Part shown: piece after piece, positions 1 through 6,654 of the stretch
How positions within the stretch are numbered: position 1 is the stretch's first letter
Layout of the letters: each line of letters starts with the position of its first letter
Assembly (NCBI GenBank): GCA_938022295.1
Contig: CALIDR010000247.1
Span: 1 to 11,452 of the forward strand
DNA length: 11,452 nt
DNA from: an uncultured Burkholderiaceae bacterium
GTDB lineage: Bacteria > Pseudomonadota > Gammaproteobacteria > Burkholderiales > Burkholderiaceae_C
Direction: 5' to 3'
The notes under the pieces: generated by a model
Databases searched by the model: none
What the model was told of the DNA's origin: nothing
Seen by the model: the letters and a program-made list of their open reading frames with translations, nothing else
Made by a program: the position numbers and the translations under genes

Positions 1-18
1 GTCGGTGATGCCGAGCAT
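1..18 (-). CDS. Start of a gene truncated by the left window edge (possible LysE-family transporter)
   Basis: An ATG at 18-16 on the minus strand opens the frame MLGITD, which runs off the window. A Shine-Dalgarno-like GGGAGGA lies upstream (complement of 29-35) with a rather long 10-base spacing. The gene would follow rsmG in the same direction. In several Burkholderiales genomes a LysE-type translocator, or directly parA, sits at this place. The six visible residues do not look like the start of ParA, which normally reaches its KGGVGKTT motif quickly, and fit a short LysE N-terminus better. That identity rests on gene order and six residues, so it is a guess; only the start signal is seen. 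Confidence 0.35.
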
Positions 19-64
19 CGGGGTGGAGTCCTCCCGGTGGCGCCGCGGCGCCGCCGTTCTCGAG

Positions 65-84
65 CGGGCGCGCCGACGCGCCCG
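65..84. repeat. GC-rich inverted repeat downstream of rsmG
   Basis: CGGGCGCG at 65-72 and CGCGCCCG at 77-84 are perfectly complementary around the 4-base loop CCGA. The hairpin lies in the gap between the rsmG stop and the next gene. It has no T-tract on either strand, so a classical intrinsic terminator is not supported; it may affect mRNA stability or be chance in GC-rich DNA. Confidence 0.4.
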
Positions 85-127
85 GGCGATCGCGAGCGTA
101 GCGCAGAACGCGACTGCAACGGTGCCC

Positions 128-808
128 TCACGCCGGGCGCATCCAGACCAGGCAGCGTTCGGCGTCGAGCCCCGGCACGATGAGCGGTTCCACGTGAAAC
201 ACGGCGACGTCGGGCGGCAGTGCGGCGATCTCGTCGTCGGGCCGGCGCCCCTTCATCGCGAGCCAGACGCCCCCCGGCGCGAGGCGTTGCCGCGTCAGCG
301 CGGTGAAGTCGGCCAGCGACGCGAAGGCGCGGCTCGCGACGACGTCGAACCGCTCGTCGATCGCCTCGACACGCGCGTGCACGGCGCGCAGGTTCGGCAG
401 CCCGAGTTCGGCCGCGACCTGGCGCACGAACGCCGCCTTCTTCGCCGCCGCGTCGACGCAGCACACCGCGAGCGTCGGGCACGCGACCGCGAGCACGACG
501 CCGGGCAGGCCGCCCCCGCTGCCGACATCGAGCAGCGACGCCGGACCCGCACGGGTGGAGAGGTGGCGCTGCAGCGGGCCGACGACGGCGAGGCAGTCGG
601 CGAGGTGGTGCGTCAGCAGCGTGTCGCGGTCGCGGATCGCGGTCAGGTTGTACGTCCGCCCCCAGCGCTCCAGCAGATCGGCAAAGGCGGCCAGCCGCTC
701 GCATTGCGTGCGGTCCAGCGTCAGCCCGAGGGCGGCCGCGCAGCCGGCGATCGCGTCGGCGCCTGGCACCGCCGCCGCGTCAGGCCGCGGCACGGTCGCC
801 GGTGGCAC
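128..808 (-). CDS. rsmG: 16S rRNA (guanine-527-N7)-methyltransferase RsmG (GidB)
   Basis: This cytoplasmic SAM-dependent enzyme makes m7G527 in 16S rRNA; loss of the modification gives low-level streptomycin resistance in other bacteria. The 226-residue product has the family marks in order: NLTAI (54-58), the SAM-binding loop LLDVGSGGGLPG (92-103), the VDAAAKKAAF segment (118-127) in place of the usual (D/E)SxxKK, SRAFASL (159-165) and MKG (185-187). E. coli RsmG has 207 residues, so the N-terminus here is slightly long. The GTG at 808 gives a 29-base overlap with the end of mnmG, implying translational coupling; a second in-frame GTG at 793 would shorten it by five residues. Upstream GGCGAG is only a weak ribosome site. 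A parS-like sequence lies inside the gene at 187-200. Confidence 0.95.
   Translation of the reverse strand: MPPATVPRPDAAAVPGADAIAGCAAALGLTLDRTQCERLAAFADLLERWGRTYNLTAIRDRDTLLTHHLADCLAVVGPLQRHLSTRAGPASLLDVGSGGGLPGVVLAVACPTLAVCCVDAAAKKAAFVRQVAAELGLPNLRAVHARVEAIDERFDVVASRAFASLADFTALTRQRLAPGGVWLAMKGRRPDDEIAALPPDVAVFHVEPLIVPGLDAERCLVWMRPA
187..200. promoter_or_regulatory. parS-like ParB-binding site (13/14), inside rsmG
   Basis: GTTCCACGTGAAAC differs at one base from the parS core GTTTCACGTGAAAC. It is one of three such copies in the mnmG-rsmG region. ParB spreads from parS sites to organise the chromosome origin; placement inside coding sequence near parAB is known in several bacteria. Confidence 0.7.
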
Positions 809-2783
809 CGGGCTCGCCGGGGCCGGCGGGGGCCGCGGCGGCGCCGGTGCGCCAGCGCCCCTTGCGCAGGTGCACGAGCAGCAGCGCGATCGCCGCCGGC
901 GTGACGCCCGAGATGCGCGACGCCTGGCCGAGCGTCTGCGGGCGCTGCCGGTTCAGCTTCTGCCGCACCTCGATCGACAGCGCCGTCACCTCTTCGTAGT
1001 CGAGGTCCGGCGGCAGCTTCAGGTGCTCGTACGCGGCCGCGCGCGCGACCTCGTCGTGCTGCTTGTCGATGTACCCCGCGTATTTGGTCGCGATCTCCAC
1101 TTGCTCGATCACCGCGTCGGCGAGGTTGCGGCCGAGCTCGGCGCGCAGCGTTTCACGTGAAACCCCGGCCGCGCCGCCGCGCGTGGCCTGCGCGAGCGCG
1201 TCGAGCGCGGTGACAGCGTCGTACCCGACCCCCGGCCGGCGCAGCAGGTCCGCCAGCGCGTACTCGCGCTCGATCGCCTTGCCGAGCACGCGCTCGGCGT
1301 CCGCCGCCGCGACCACCCCCGGGTGGACCCAGGTCGACTTCAGGCGCTCGGTTTCACGTGCAACTGCGTCGCGCTTGCGGCAGTAGCGGTCCCAACGCGC
1401 GTCGTCGATCAGGCCCAGGCGCCGGCCGGACTCGGTCAGCCGCAGGTCTGCGTTGTCCTCGCGCAGCTGCAGCCGGTACTCGGCGCGGCTCGTGAACATG
1501 CGGTACGGTTCGCTGACGCCGCGCGTGATCAGGTCGTCGACGAGGACGCCGAGGTACGCCTCGTCGCGCCCCGGCAGCCAAGGCTCGCGGCCGAGCACCT
1601 GCAGCGCGGCGTTGACGCCGGCGAACAGCCCCTGCGCCGCCGCCTCCTCGTAGCCGGTCGTGCCGTTGATCTGGCCGGCGAAGAACAGGCCGCGGATCGC
1701 GCGCGTCTCGAAGCTCGACGTCAGCGCGCGCGGATCGAAGTAGTCGTACTCGATCGCGTAGCCCGGGCGCAGGATGTGCGCGTGCTCGAGGCCGGGCATC
1801 GACTGGACGGCGGCCAGTTGGACGTCGAACGGCAGCGATGTCGAGATGCCGTTCGGGTAGAACTCGTTCGTCGTCAGACCTTCCGGCTCGAGGAAGATCT
1901 GGTGGCTCGCCTTGTCGGCGAAGCGGTGGTTCTTGTCCTCGATGCTCGGGCAGTAGCGCGGGCCGACGCCCTCGATCCGGCCGGTGAACATCGGGCTGCG
2001 GTCGAAGCCGCTGCGGATGATGGCGTGCGTGCGTTCGTTGGTGTGCGTGATCCAGCACGGCACCTGGCGCGGGTGCATCGAGCGGTCGCCGACGAAGCTG
2101 AACACCGGCACCGGGTCGAGGTCGCCGGGCTGCTCGGTGAGCTTCGAGAAGTCGATCGTGCGCCCGTCCAGGCGCGGCGGCGTGCCCGTCTTCAGGCGCC
2201 CCTGCGGCAGCTTCAGCTCCTTCAGCCGTGCCGACAGCGTCACCGCCGGCGGGTCGCCGGCGCGGCCGGCGCTGTAGTGCTGCAGCCCGACGTGGATGCG
2301 GCCGTCGAGGAACGTGCCCGCCGTCAGCACGACCGCCCGACCCCGGAAGCGCACGCCGACCTGGGTCACGGCGCCGACGACACGGTCGCCTTCCAGCATC
2401 AGGTCGTCGACCGCCTGCTGGAACAGCCACAGGTTCGGCTGGTCCTCGAGTCGGCGGCGAATCGCCGCCTTGTAGAGCACGCGGTCGGCCTGCGCGCGCG
2501 TCGCCCGCACGGCCGGGCCCTTGCTCGAATTGAGGATGCGGAACTGGATGCCCGCCTCGTCGGTGGCGAGCGCCATCGCGCCGCCGAGCGCGTCGACCTC
2601 CTTGACCAGGTGGCCCTTGCCGATCCCGCCGATCGACGGGTTGCAGCTCATCTGGCCGAGCGTCTCGATGTTGTGCGTCAGCAGCAGCGTGGCGCAGCCC
2701 ATGCGCGCGGCGGCCAGCGCGGCTTCTGTGCCGGCGTGGCCACCGCCGACGACGATGACGTCGAACTCTTTCGGGTGCAGCAC
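780..2783 (-). CDS. mnmG: tRNA uridine-5-carboxymethylaminomethyl modification enzyme MnmG (GidA)
   Basis: MnmG is an FAD protein that works with MnmE to install the cmnm5 group on wobble U34 of certain tRNAs. From the GTG at 2783 the product has 667 residues and begins VLHPKEFDVIVVGGGHAGTE, matching the family's usual N-terminus; GGGHAG (residues 13-18) is the dinucleotide-binding loop. SCNPSIGGIGKGHLVKE and the acidic LDYEEVTALSIEVRQKL segment near the end, part of the MnmE-binding C-terminal domain, are also typical. E. coli MnmG has 629 residues; part of the excess is an Ala/Gly/Pro-rich tail of about 25 residues after HLRKGRW, next to the overlap with rsmG. An ATG at 2933 would extend the frame, but the extra 50 residues are Arg-rich and overlap the neighbouring gene, so it was not used. 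Two parS-like sites lie within the coding region. Confidence 0.96.
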   Translation of the reverse strand: MLHPKEFDVIVVGGGHAGTEAALAAARMGCATLLLTHNIETLGQMSCNPSIGGIGKGHLVKEVDALGGAMALATDEAGIQFRILNSSKGPAVRATRAQADRVLYKAAIRRRLEDQPNLWLFQQAVDDLMLEGDRVVGAVTQVGVRFRGRAVVLTAGTFLDGRIHVGLQHYSAGRAGDPPAVTLSARLKELKLPQGRLKTGTPPRLDGRTIDFSKLTEQPGDLDPVPVFSFVGDRSMHPRQVPCWITHTNERTHAIIRSGFDRSPMFTGRIEGVGPRYCPSIEDKNHRFADKASHQIFLEPEGLTTNEFYPNGISTSLPFDVQLAAVQSMPGLEHAHILRPGYAIEYDYFDPRALTSSFETRAIRGLFFAGQINGTTGYEEAAAQGLFAGVNAALQVLGREPWLPGRDEAYLGVLVDDLITRGVSEPYRMFTSRAEYRLQLREDNADLRLTESGRRLGLIDDARWDRYCRKRDAVARETERLKSTWVHPGVVAAADAERVLGKAIEREYALADLLRRPGVGYDAVTALDALAQATRGGAAGVSRETLRAELGRNLADAVIEQVEIATKYAGYIDKQHDEVARAAAYEHLKLPPDLDYEEVTALSIEVRQKLNRQRPQTLGQASRISGVTPAAIALLLVHLRKGRWRTGAAAAPAGPGEPGATGDRAAA
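1148..1161. promoter_or_regulatory. parS site, perfect 14-base core, inside mnmG
   Basis: GTTTCACGTGAAAC is the exact palindromic core of the bacterial parS consensus TGTTTCACGTGAAACA; only the two outermost bases (C and C here) differ. It encodes part of the mnmG reading VSRETL. It is the strongest of the three sites and marks an origin-proximal chromosome segment. Confidence 0.9.
1351..1364. promoter_or_regulatory. parS-like ParB-binding site (13/14), inside mnmG
   Basis: GTTTCACGTGCAAC has one substitution from the parS core and lies about 200 bases from the perfect copy. The left half-site is intact. Confidence 0.7.
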
Positions 2784-2835
2784 GGGACGCCCACTTCGGC
2801 GCCGGCGGCGCCGATCCGATCGCGGAAAACTGCAA

Positions 2836-2841
2836 ATTTTA
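2836..2841 (-). promoter_or_regulatory. Possible -10 element of mnmG
   Basis: On the minus strand TAAAAT (5/6 to TATAAT) lies about 50 bases before the mnmG start, in the only A/T-rich patch of the junction. It overlaps the TAA stop of the DUF2061 gene. No convincing -35 box is visible 16-18 bases upstream. Confidence 0.4.
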
Positions 2842-3066
2842 GGCGGCCGCCCCCTGCGGCGCTTCGTCGCCCCGCCGGCGGCGCGGCCACCAGCGCCGCC
2901 AGACTGGATGGCCCCAGTAGCGGTCGAACACATAGTGCGCGACCGTGTTCACCGCCGGCTCGATCAGCGTGATCGCCCCGGCGATCGCGACGTCGCCGGT
3001 CAGCGCGTAGCTCACGCCGAACGCGATGCCGAGATGGACGACGCCGAAACTCGCGGACTTGACCAT
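2839..3066 (-). CDS. Small DUF2061 membrane protein
   Basis: The 75-residue product begins MVKSASFGVVHLGIAFGVSYALTG and has two hydrophobic stretches, roughly residues 5-22 and 26-44, followed by AHYVFDRYWGHPVW and a very basic tail (WRRWWPRRRRG). This is the layout of DUF2061, a family of short two-helix inner-membrane proteins of unknown function. The start is the ATG at 3066 because a strong GGAGG (complement of 3072-3076) sits 5 bases upstream; the upstream ATG at 3102 lies between the promoter -10 and the operator-like palindrome and has no ribosome site. It is transcribed away from the YkgJ-type gene, from a promoter overlapped by a Fur-like palindrome. Confidence 0.85.
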   Translation of the reverse strand: MVKSASFGVVHLGIAFGVSYALTGDVAIAGAITLIEPAVNTVAHYVFDRYWGHPVWRRWWPRRRRGDEAPQGAAA

Positions 3067-3071
3067 CGAAG

Positions 3072-3076
3072 CCTCC
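3072..3076 (-). promoter_or_regulatory. Ribosome binding site that decides the DUF2061 start
   Basis: GGAGG on the minus strand, 5 bases before the ATG at 3066. It favours this start over the in-frame ATG at 3102. Confidence 0.8.
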
Positions 3077-3077
3077 A

Positions 3078-3096
3078 AATGCGAATCGCTCGCATT
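3078..3096. promoter_or_regulatory. Fur-box-like palindrome (candidate operator)
   Basis: AATGCGAATCGCTCGCATT is an inverted repeat with perfect 7-base arms (AATGCGA/TCGCATT). Its 19-base 9-1-9 layout and sequence resemble Fur boxes of beta- and gammaproteobacteria. It overlaps the expected transcription start of the DUF2061 promoter, where a repressor would act. A further TCGCATTATC motif at 3116-3125 may be an additional half-site. Assignment to Fur is inference. Confidence 0.5.
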
Positions 3097-3097
3097 C

Positions 3098-3127
3098 ATC
3101 ATATGCCGATCGCCTTCGCATTATCAA
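3098..3127 (-). promoter_or_regulatory. Predicted sigma-70 promoter for the DUF2061 gene
   Basis: On the minus strand TTGATA (complement of 3122-3127, 5/6) and TATGAT (complement of 3098-3103, 5/6) are separated by 18 bases. Transcription would begin near 3091, inside the palindrome at 3078-3096, and leave a leader of about 25 bases with a good ribosome site. Confidence 0.55.
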
Positions 3128-3184
3128 TTGGTTCTGTCAATGGCCTCGATCGGCGGCATCAGGCGCGCCCGCCACAATCGCGCG

Positions 3185-3448
3185 GTGGAATGTCGCCCCC
3201 GCTGCGCCGCCTGCTGCGAAGCGCCCTCGATCTCGACGCCGATTCCCGGCATGCCGGACGGCAAGCCCGCGGGCGCCCGTTGCGTCCAGCTGCTGCCGGA
3301 CCGCCGCTGCGCGCTGTTCGGCGATCCGCGCCGGCCGGCGGTGTGCGCGTCGCTGCAGCCCTCCCCGTCGATGTGCGGCCGCACCCGCACCGAAGCGCTG
3401 CGCACCCTCGCCCGCCTCGAACGCCAGACCGCTCCCGCCGCCCGATGA
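3185..3448 (+). CDS. YkgJ family cysteine-cluster protein
   Basis: The product (87 residues from the GTG at 3185) carries the family's cysteine pattern: CRPRCAACC at the N-terminus, then SISTPIPGMPDGKPAG, RCVQL, RCALFG, RPAVC and PSMCG. Clustered cysteines of this kind are annotated as putative Fe-S or zinc/iron-binding sites; the biochemical role is not established. Family members usually start one or two residues before the first cysteine, hence the GTG; an in-frame ATG at 3140 would add 15 residues, and neither start has a good ribosome site. Its stop overlaps the start of the Crp/Fnr gene by 4 bases (ATGA), so the two are almost certainly co-transcribed and translationally coupled. The nearby Fur-like operator would fit an iron-linked role, but that is inference. 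Confidence 0.85.
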   Translation: MECRPRCAACCEAPSISTPIPGMPDGKPAGARCVQLLPDRRCALFGDPRRPAVCASLQPSPSMCGRTRTEALRTLARLERQTAPAAR

Positions 3449-4119
3449 CGCTCCAGCCCGAACAGGTCGACGCGCTGCTCGCGCTCTACCCGGCCATCAG
3501 CGCCCTCGAAGCCCCACTGCGCGCCGAGGTTCTCGCCGCGCACGCCGCGGCAGCCCACGCGCCGGCCGGCGCCGTGCTGTTCGAGGAGGGATCGCCCTGC
3601 CGCGGTTTCCCGCTCGTCGTCGGCGGCGAAATCCGCGTCGCGCGCGGCACGCCGAACGGGCGCTCGATCGAGCTGTACCGCGTCACCCCCGGCGAGCTGT
3701 GCGTCGCGTCGACGTCGTGCCTGTTCGGCCACGGCACGCTCGCCGCCCATGGCGTGGCGACGCAGCCGACCGACCTCGTCTTGCTCGACCCGACGGGTTT
3801 CGAGCGCTGGACCGCACACGAGCCGTTCCGCCGCTTCGTGTTCGCCGTCTTCGCCGAGCGCCTCGCGGAGCTGATGGCCCTGGCCGAGGCGGTCGCGTTC
3901 CAGCGCCTGGACCAGCGGCTCGCGGGCACGCTGCTCGGCCACGGCACCGTCGTGCAGGTCACGCACCAGGCGCTCGCCGACGAACTCGGCACCGTGCGCG
4001 AGATCGTCACCCGCCTGCTCAAGCGCTTCGAGCGCCAGGGTTGGGTGCGCCTCGGCCGCGAACGCATCGAGATCGTCGATCCCGGCGCGCTGCGCGGGCT
4101 CGCCGCCGGCGGCGTGTGA
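3445..4119 (+). CDS. Crp/Fnr family transcriptional regulator
   Basis: The 224-residue protein has an N-terminal cyclic-nucleotide-type beta-roll (about 35-125; GAVLFEEGSPCRGFPLVVGGEIRV and TPGELC), a long dimer helix (about 126-155) and a C-terminal helix-turn-helix at about 172-201 (THQALADELGTVREIVTRLLKRFE). The N-terminal four-cysteine 4Fe-4S ligand set of FNR is absent, so it is not a classical oxygen sensor. It has three cysteines, Cys52, Cys86 and Cys92; the pair in ELCVASTSCLFG might sense thiol or redox state, but that is speculation. The start ATG overlaps the YkgJ-type stop. A CRP-like palindrome covers its stop codon and may be its own target upstream of the DUF2892 gene. Confidence 0.92.
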   Translation: MTLQPEQVDALLALYPAISALEAPLRAEVLAAHAAAAHAPAGAVLFEEGSPCRGFPLVVGGEIRVARGTPNGRSIELYRVTPGELCVASTSCLFGHGTLAAHGVATQPTDLVLLDPTGFERWTAHEPFRRFVFAVFAERLAELMALAEAVAFQRLDQRLAGTLLGHGTVVQVTHQALADELGTVREIVTRLLKRFERQGWVRLGRERIEIVDPGALRGLAAGGV

Positions 4120-4130
4120 CCCCGGTCACC
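4115..4130. promoter_or_regulatory. CRP/FNR-type operator candidate
   Basis: TGTGACCCCGGTCACC fits the CRP consensus TGTGA-N6-TCACA at 9 of 10 defined positions and contains the inverted repeat GTGACC/GGTCAC. The regulator's TGA stop is part of the left half-site. Its centre (4122.5) is exactly 41.5 bases before the start expected from a possible -10 TACGAT at 4152-4157, the standard class II activator position. Confidence 0.5.
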
Positions 4131-4145
4131 GACCGGGGCTTTCTC
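4120..4145 (+). terminator. Stem-loop after the Crp/Fnr gene
   Basis: CCCCGGTC (4120-4127) and GACCGGGG (4131-4138) form a perfect 8-bp stem with a 3-base loop directly after the stop codon, followed by CTTTCTC. The T-run is short, so termination would be partial. The stem overlaps the CRP-like palindrome, and the two explanations are not exclusive. Confidence 0.5.
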
Positions 4146-4167
4146 ACCGCCTACGATGCACGGCACT

Positions 4168-4184
4168 CGGCCCCGCCGGGGCCG
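4168..4184 (+). repeat. Hairpin in the DUF2892 leader
   Basis: CGGCCCC (4168-4174) pairs perfectly with GGGGCCG (4178-4184) around a GCC loop. It ends 8 bases before the AAGGAG ribosome site and, if transcription starts near 4164, would sit at the very 5' end of the mRNA, where such stems usually protect the transcript. Confidence 0.45.
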
Positions 4185-4205
4185 CCACCATGAAGGAGAT
4201 CGACC

Positions 4206-4403
4206 ATGAAGGCCAATGTCGGCGGCATCGACCGCATTCTGCGCATCGTTGCCGGAATCGTGCTCATCGCGCTGGCCGCGCTCGGCACCGTCGGTATCTG
4301 GGGCTACGTCGTCGGCGCCATCGTGCTCGCCACCGGCGTGCTGCGCTTCTGCGGCGCCTACGCGCTGCTGGGCATCAACACCTGCAAGACGACGAACGCC
4401 TGA
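4206..4403 (+). CDS. DUF2892 (YgaP-type) small membrane protein
   Basis: The 65-residue protein MKANVGGIDRILRIVAGIVL... has the family opening N-G-DR-LR and two membrane helices, about residues 10-28 and 31-53, ending in CGAYALLGINTCKTT. DUF2892 domains occur alone or fused to rhodanese domains and are often found with sulfur-handling genes and Crp/Fnr or ArsR regulators; the molecular role is unknown. The start is fixed by AAGGAG at 4193-4198, 7 bases upstream. It lies 86 bases downstream of the Crp/Fnr gene with its own candidate operator and -10 element, suggesting it is a direct target of that regulator. Its stop is 9 bases from the convergent exporter stop. Two cysteines, Cys49 and Cys60, lie in and after the second helix. 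Confidence 0.88.
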   Translation: MKANVGGIDRILRIVAGIVLIALAALGTVGIWGYVVGAIVLATGVLRFCGAYALLGINTCKTTNA

Positions 4404-4412
4404 CGCCCGCCG

Positions 4413-6578
4413 TCACAGGCTGCGCCCGGTGGGCACCGAGCGCAGGTCCTGCGACACGCGGCCGTCGCCGAGCACGACGACGCGCGCCGCGCTGGCGATC
4501 GTCTCCGGCCGGTGGGCGACGATGATGCGCGTCAGCTCGAGCTGACGGATCGCCTGGTTGACCAGGCGCTCGTGGTCGACGTCGAGCGCGCTCGTCGCCT
4601 CGTCGAGCAGCAGCACCTGCGGGCGCTTGTACAGCGCCCGTGCGAGCAGGATGCGCTGCTTCTGCCCGCCGGAGATGCTCGTCCCCATGTCGCCGACGAG
4701 CGTGTGGTAGCCCATCGGCATCGCCTCGATCTCGTCGTGCACGGCGGCGAGGCGGGCGCATTCCTCGATCCACGCGTAGTCGGGCTCGGCGTCGAAGAAG
4801 CAGATGTTGTCGGCGATCGAGCCGGCGAACAGCTGGTCGTCCTGCATCACGGTGCCGATCATCGTGCGCCAGCGCGCCAGGCCCACCTGCGCGAGCGGCC
4901 GCCCGCCGACGCGGATCTCGCCGGCCGTCGGCGCGTGGATGCCCACCATCAGCTTCAGCAGCGTCGTCTTGCCACCGCCCGAGGGGCCGACGATCGCCAC
5001 CGACTCGCCGGGCTCGATCGCCAGGGTCACACCGCGCAGCACTTCGGGCTCGGTGTCGGAGTAGCGGAAGCGCACGCCGGCCAGTTCGATGCGCACCAGC
5101 GGCTCGCGCCCGCGCGGCGCGGCGGCCTCGGCGTCGCGCTCGGGCTCGGGCTCGGCGAGCACGATGTCGGCCAGCCGCTCGCCCTGCAGGCGCAGCATCT
5201 TCAGCTCCACCGCCTTGTCGATCAGCCCCGAGAAGCGCTGCGCGAACTGCTCCTTGTAGGCGAGGAACGCGAACAGCATGCCCACCGACAGGTGCTGGTC
5301 GAGCACGAGCAGCGCGCCGACCCAGATCACGGCCACGCGCTCGAGCCCGAACAGCAGCCGGTGCGAGACGTGGAAGCCGAGGTCGAGCTTGCGCGTCGCG
5401 AGGTCGGCGTTCATCGCGTCGACGACCTGGTTCATGAAGCGCGCCTGGCGGTCGGCCTGGCGGTTGAACAGCTTGATCGCCTGCACGCCGCGCAGCGACT
5501 CCAGGAAGTGGCTCGACTGCTTGGCCTCGTGCACCAGCGCCTCCTCGGTCGCGTCGCGCAGCGGGCGGAAGAAGGCCCAGCGCAGCAGCCCGTACAGCGC
5601 GACGGCGCCCACCACGATCAGCGTCAGCTTGACGCTGTAGATCGTCATCATCACGAGCGTCAGCACGACGAGCAGGCCGTCGAGCAGCGCCTCGATGAAG
5701 CTCGTCGTCAGCGTCTTCTGGATCTGCTGCACGGCGCCGAAGCGCGACCAGATGTCGCCGGTGTGGCGGCGCTCGAACCACGCCACCGGCAGCCGCATCA
5801 GGTGCGCGAACACGTTGCCGAGCCACTGCAGGTTCAGCGTCGCCGACAGCACCAGCACGGCCCACGAGCGGATCGCCGCCGTCGCGACCTGGATCATCAC
5901 CAGCAGCGCGAAGCCGACGCCCAGCGTGAACAGCAGGTCGCGGTCGGCGCTGACGAGCACGCCGTCGACGACCCACTGCAGGTAGAACGGGCTCAGCAGG
6001 ACGAAGATCTCGAGCGCGAACGCGAGCACGAACACCTGCGCCAGCGAGCGCTTCAGCCCGCTGACGCGCCCGAGCAGCTGCGCCAGGCGCACCTGCTGGC
6101 GCTCGCGCCTGGGCGCGAAGTCGGCCATCGGCGCGAGCTCGAGCGCGATGCCGGTGAAGTGGCGCGAGACCTCGTCGAGCTTGAGCCGGCGCACGCCGCG
6201 CGCCGGGTCGTGGATCACCGCCACGCCGCGCCGGACGCCGACGAGGACGACGAAGTGGTTCAGGTCCCAGTGCAGGATGCACGGCGTCGCGAGCCCCGCC
6301 AGGTGCTCGATCTCGGCGCGCAGCGCGCGCGAGCCGAAGCGCAGCTGGTCGGCGAAGCGCACCAGGTCGGCCATCGTCGCGCCCTTGAGCGACAGCGAGA
6401 AGCGCCGCCGCAGCGTCGCGAGGTCGGTGTCGTGGCCGTGCGCGGCGACGACCATCGCCAGACAGGCGAGGCCGCACTCGGCGGCCTCGGTCTGCAGCAC
6501 CATCGGCACCCGACGCAGGCCGAGGCCCAGCGTCAGGTCGAGGTGCGGTCGTTTGCCATCGCTCAAGCGTTGCCCCAA
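4413..6578 (-). CDS. Peptidase C39-containing ABC exporter (PCAT; bacteriocin/peptide type)
   Basis: This inner-membrane exporter would cut a leader after a double glycine and push the cargo out. The 721-residue product has a C39 peptidase domain (about 23-150) with oxyanion Gln29, catalytic Cys35 (QTEAAECGLA), His108 (DLNHFVVL) and Asp124 (HDPARG), all intact. A transmembrane domain (about 178-440) follows. The ATPase has Walker A GPSGGGKT (531-538), Q-loop Gln579, signature SGGQ (636-639), Walker B VLLLDE (655-660) and His689. Length is normal for CvaB/RaxB-type proteins. The start is uncertain: a TTG at 6578 gives this length, and a second in-frame TTG at 6566 is preceded by GGGG; no ATG or GTG exists ahead of the domain. 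It lies 76 bases after the adaptor gene, in the operon of the double-glycine peptide. Confidence 0.95.
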   Translation of the reverse strand: MGQRLSDGKRPHLDLTLGLGLRRVPMVLQTEAAECGLACLAMVVAAHGHDTDLATLRRRFSLSLKGATMADLVRFADQLRFGSRALRAEIEHLAGLATPCILHWDLNHFVVLVGVRRGVAVIHDPARGVRRLKLDEVSRHFTGIALELAPMADFAPRRERQQVRLAQLLGRVSGLKRSLAQVFVLAFALEIFVLLSPFYLQWVVDGVLVSADRDLLFTLGVGFALLVMIQVATAAIRSWAVLVLSATLNLQWLGNVFAHLMRLPVAWFERRHTGDIWSRFGAVQQIQKTLTTSFIEALLDGLLVVLTLVMMTIYSVKLTLIVVGAVALYGLLRWAFFRPLRDATEEALVHEAKQSSHFLESLRGVQAIKLFNRQADRQARFMNQVVDAMNADLATRKLDLGFHVSHRLLFGLERVAVIWVGALLVLDQHLSVGMLFAFLAYKEQFAQRFSGLIDKAVELKMLRLQGERLADIVLAEPEPERDAEAAAPRGREPLVRIELAGVRFRYSDTEPEVLRGVTLAIEPGESVAIVGPSGGGKTTLLKLMVGIHAPTAGEIRVGGRPLAQVGLARWRTMIGTVMQDDQLFAGSIADNICFFDAEPDYAWIEECARLAAVHDEIEAMPMGYHTLVGDMGTSISGGQKQRILLARALYKRPQVLLLDEATSALDVDHERLVNQAIRQLELTRIIVAHRPETIASAARVVVLGDGRVSQDLRSVPTGRSL

Positions 6579-6654
6579 CGACGCCCGCGACGGTCCGGTG
6601 GCGGCCGGCCGGCCCGCGCGTTCGTGCCGGCGCCGCCGCCCCTGCCCGCGCCGC

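Noticed and set aside
65..84. GC hairpin as rsmG terminator
   Set aside because: No T-tract follows on the minus strand, and the next gene starts close by with the same orientation.
2784..2933. N-terminal extension of mnmG to the ATG at 2933
   Set aside because: The added residues are Arg/Gly-rich, absent from the family, and overlap the DUF2061 gene; the GTG at 2783 gives the usual N-terminus.
1323..2972. Long plus-strand open frame opposite mnmG
   Set aside because: Its Arg/Ala/Val-rich translation is the antisense shadow of mnmG in very GC-rich DNA; mnmG is certain on the minus strand.
3112..3140. Minus-strand TTGACA (3135-3140) as -35 box
   Set aside because: The only AT-rich hexamer after it, GATAAT, is 9 bases away, and nothing -10-like lies at 16-18 bases; TTGATA/TATGAT with an 18-base spacer is better.
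4190..4525. Open frame starting at the ATG at 4190
   Set aside because: That ATG is part of the ribosome-site region of the DUF2892 gene (ATGAAGGAG), and the frame reads an Arg-rich shadow across the convergent gene.
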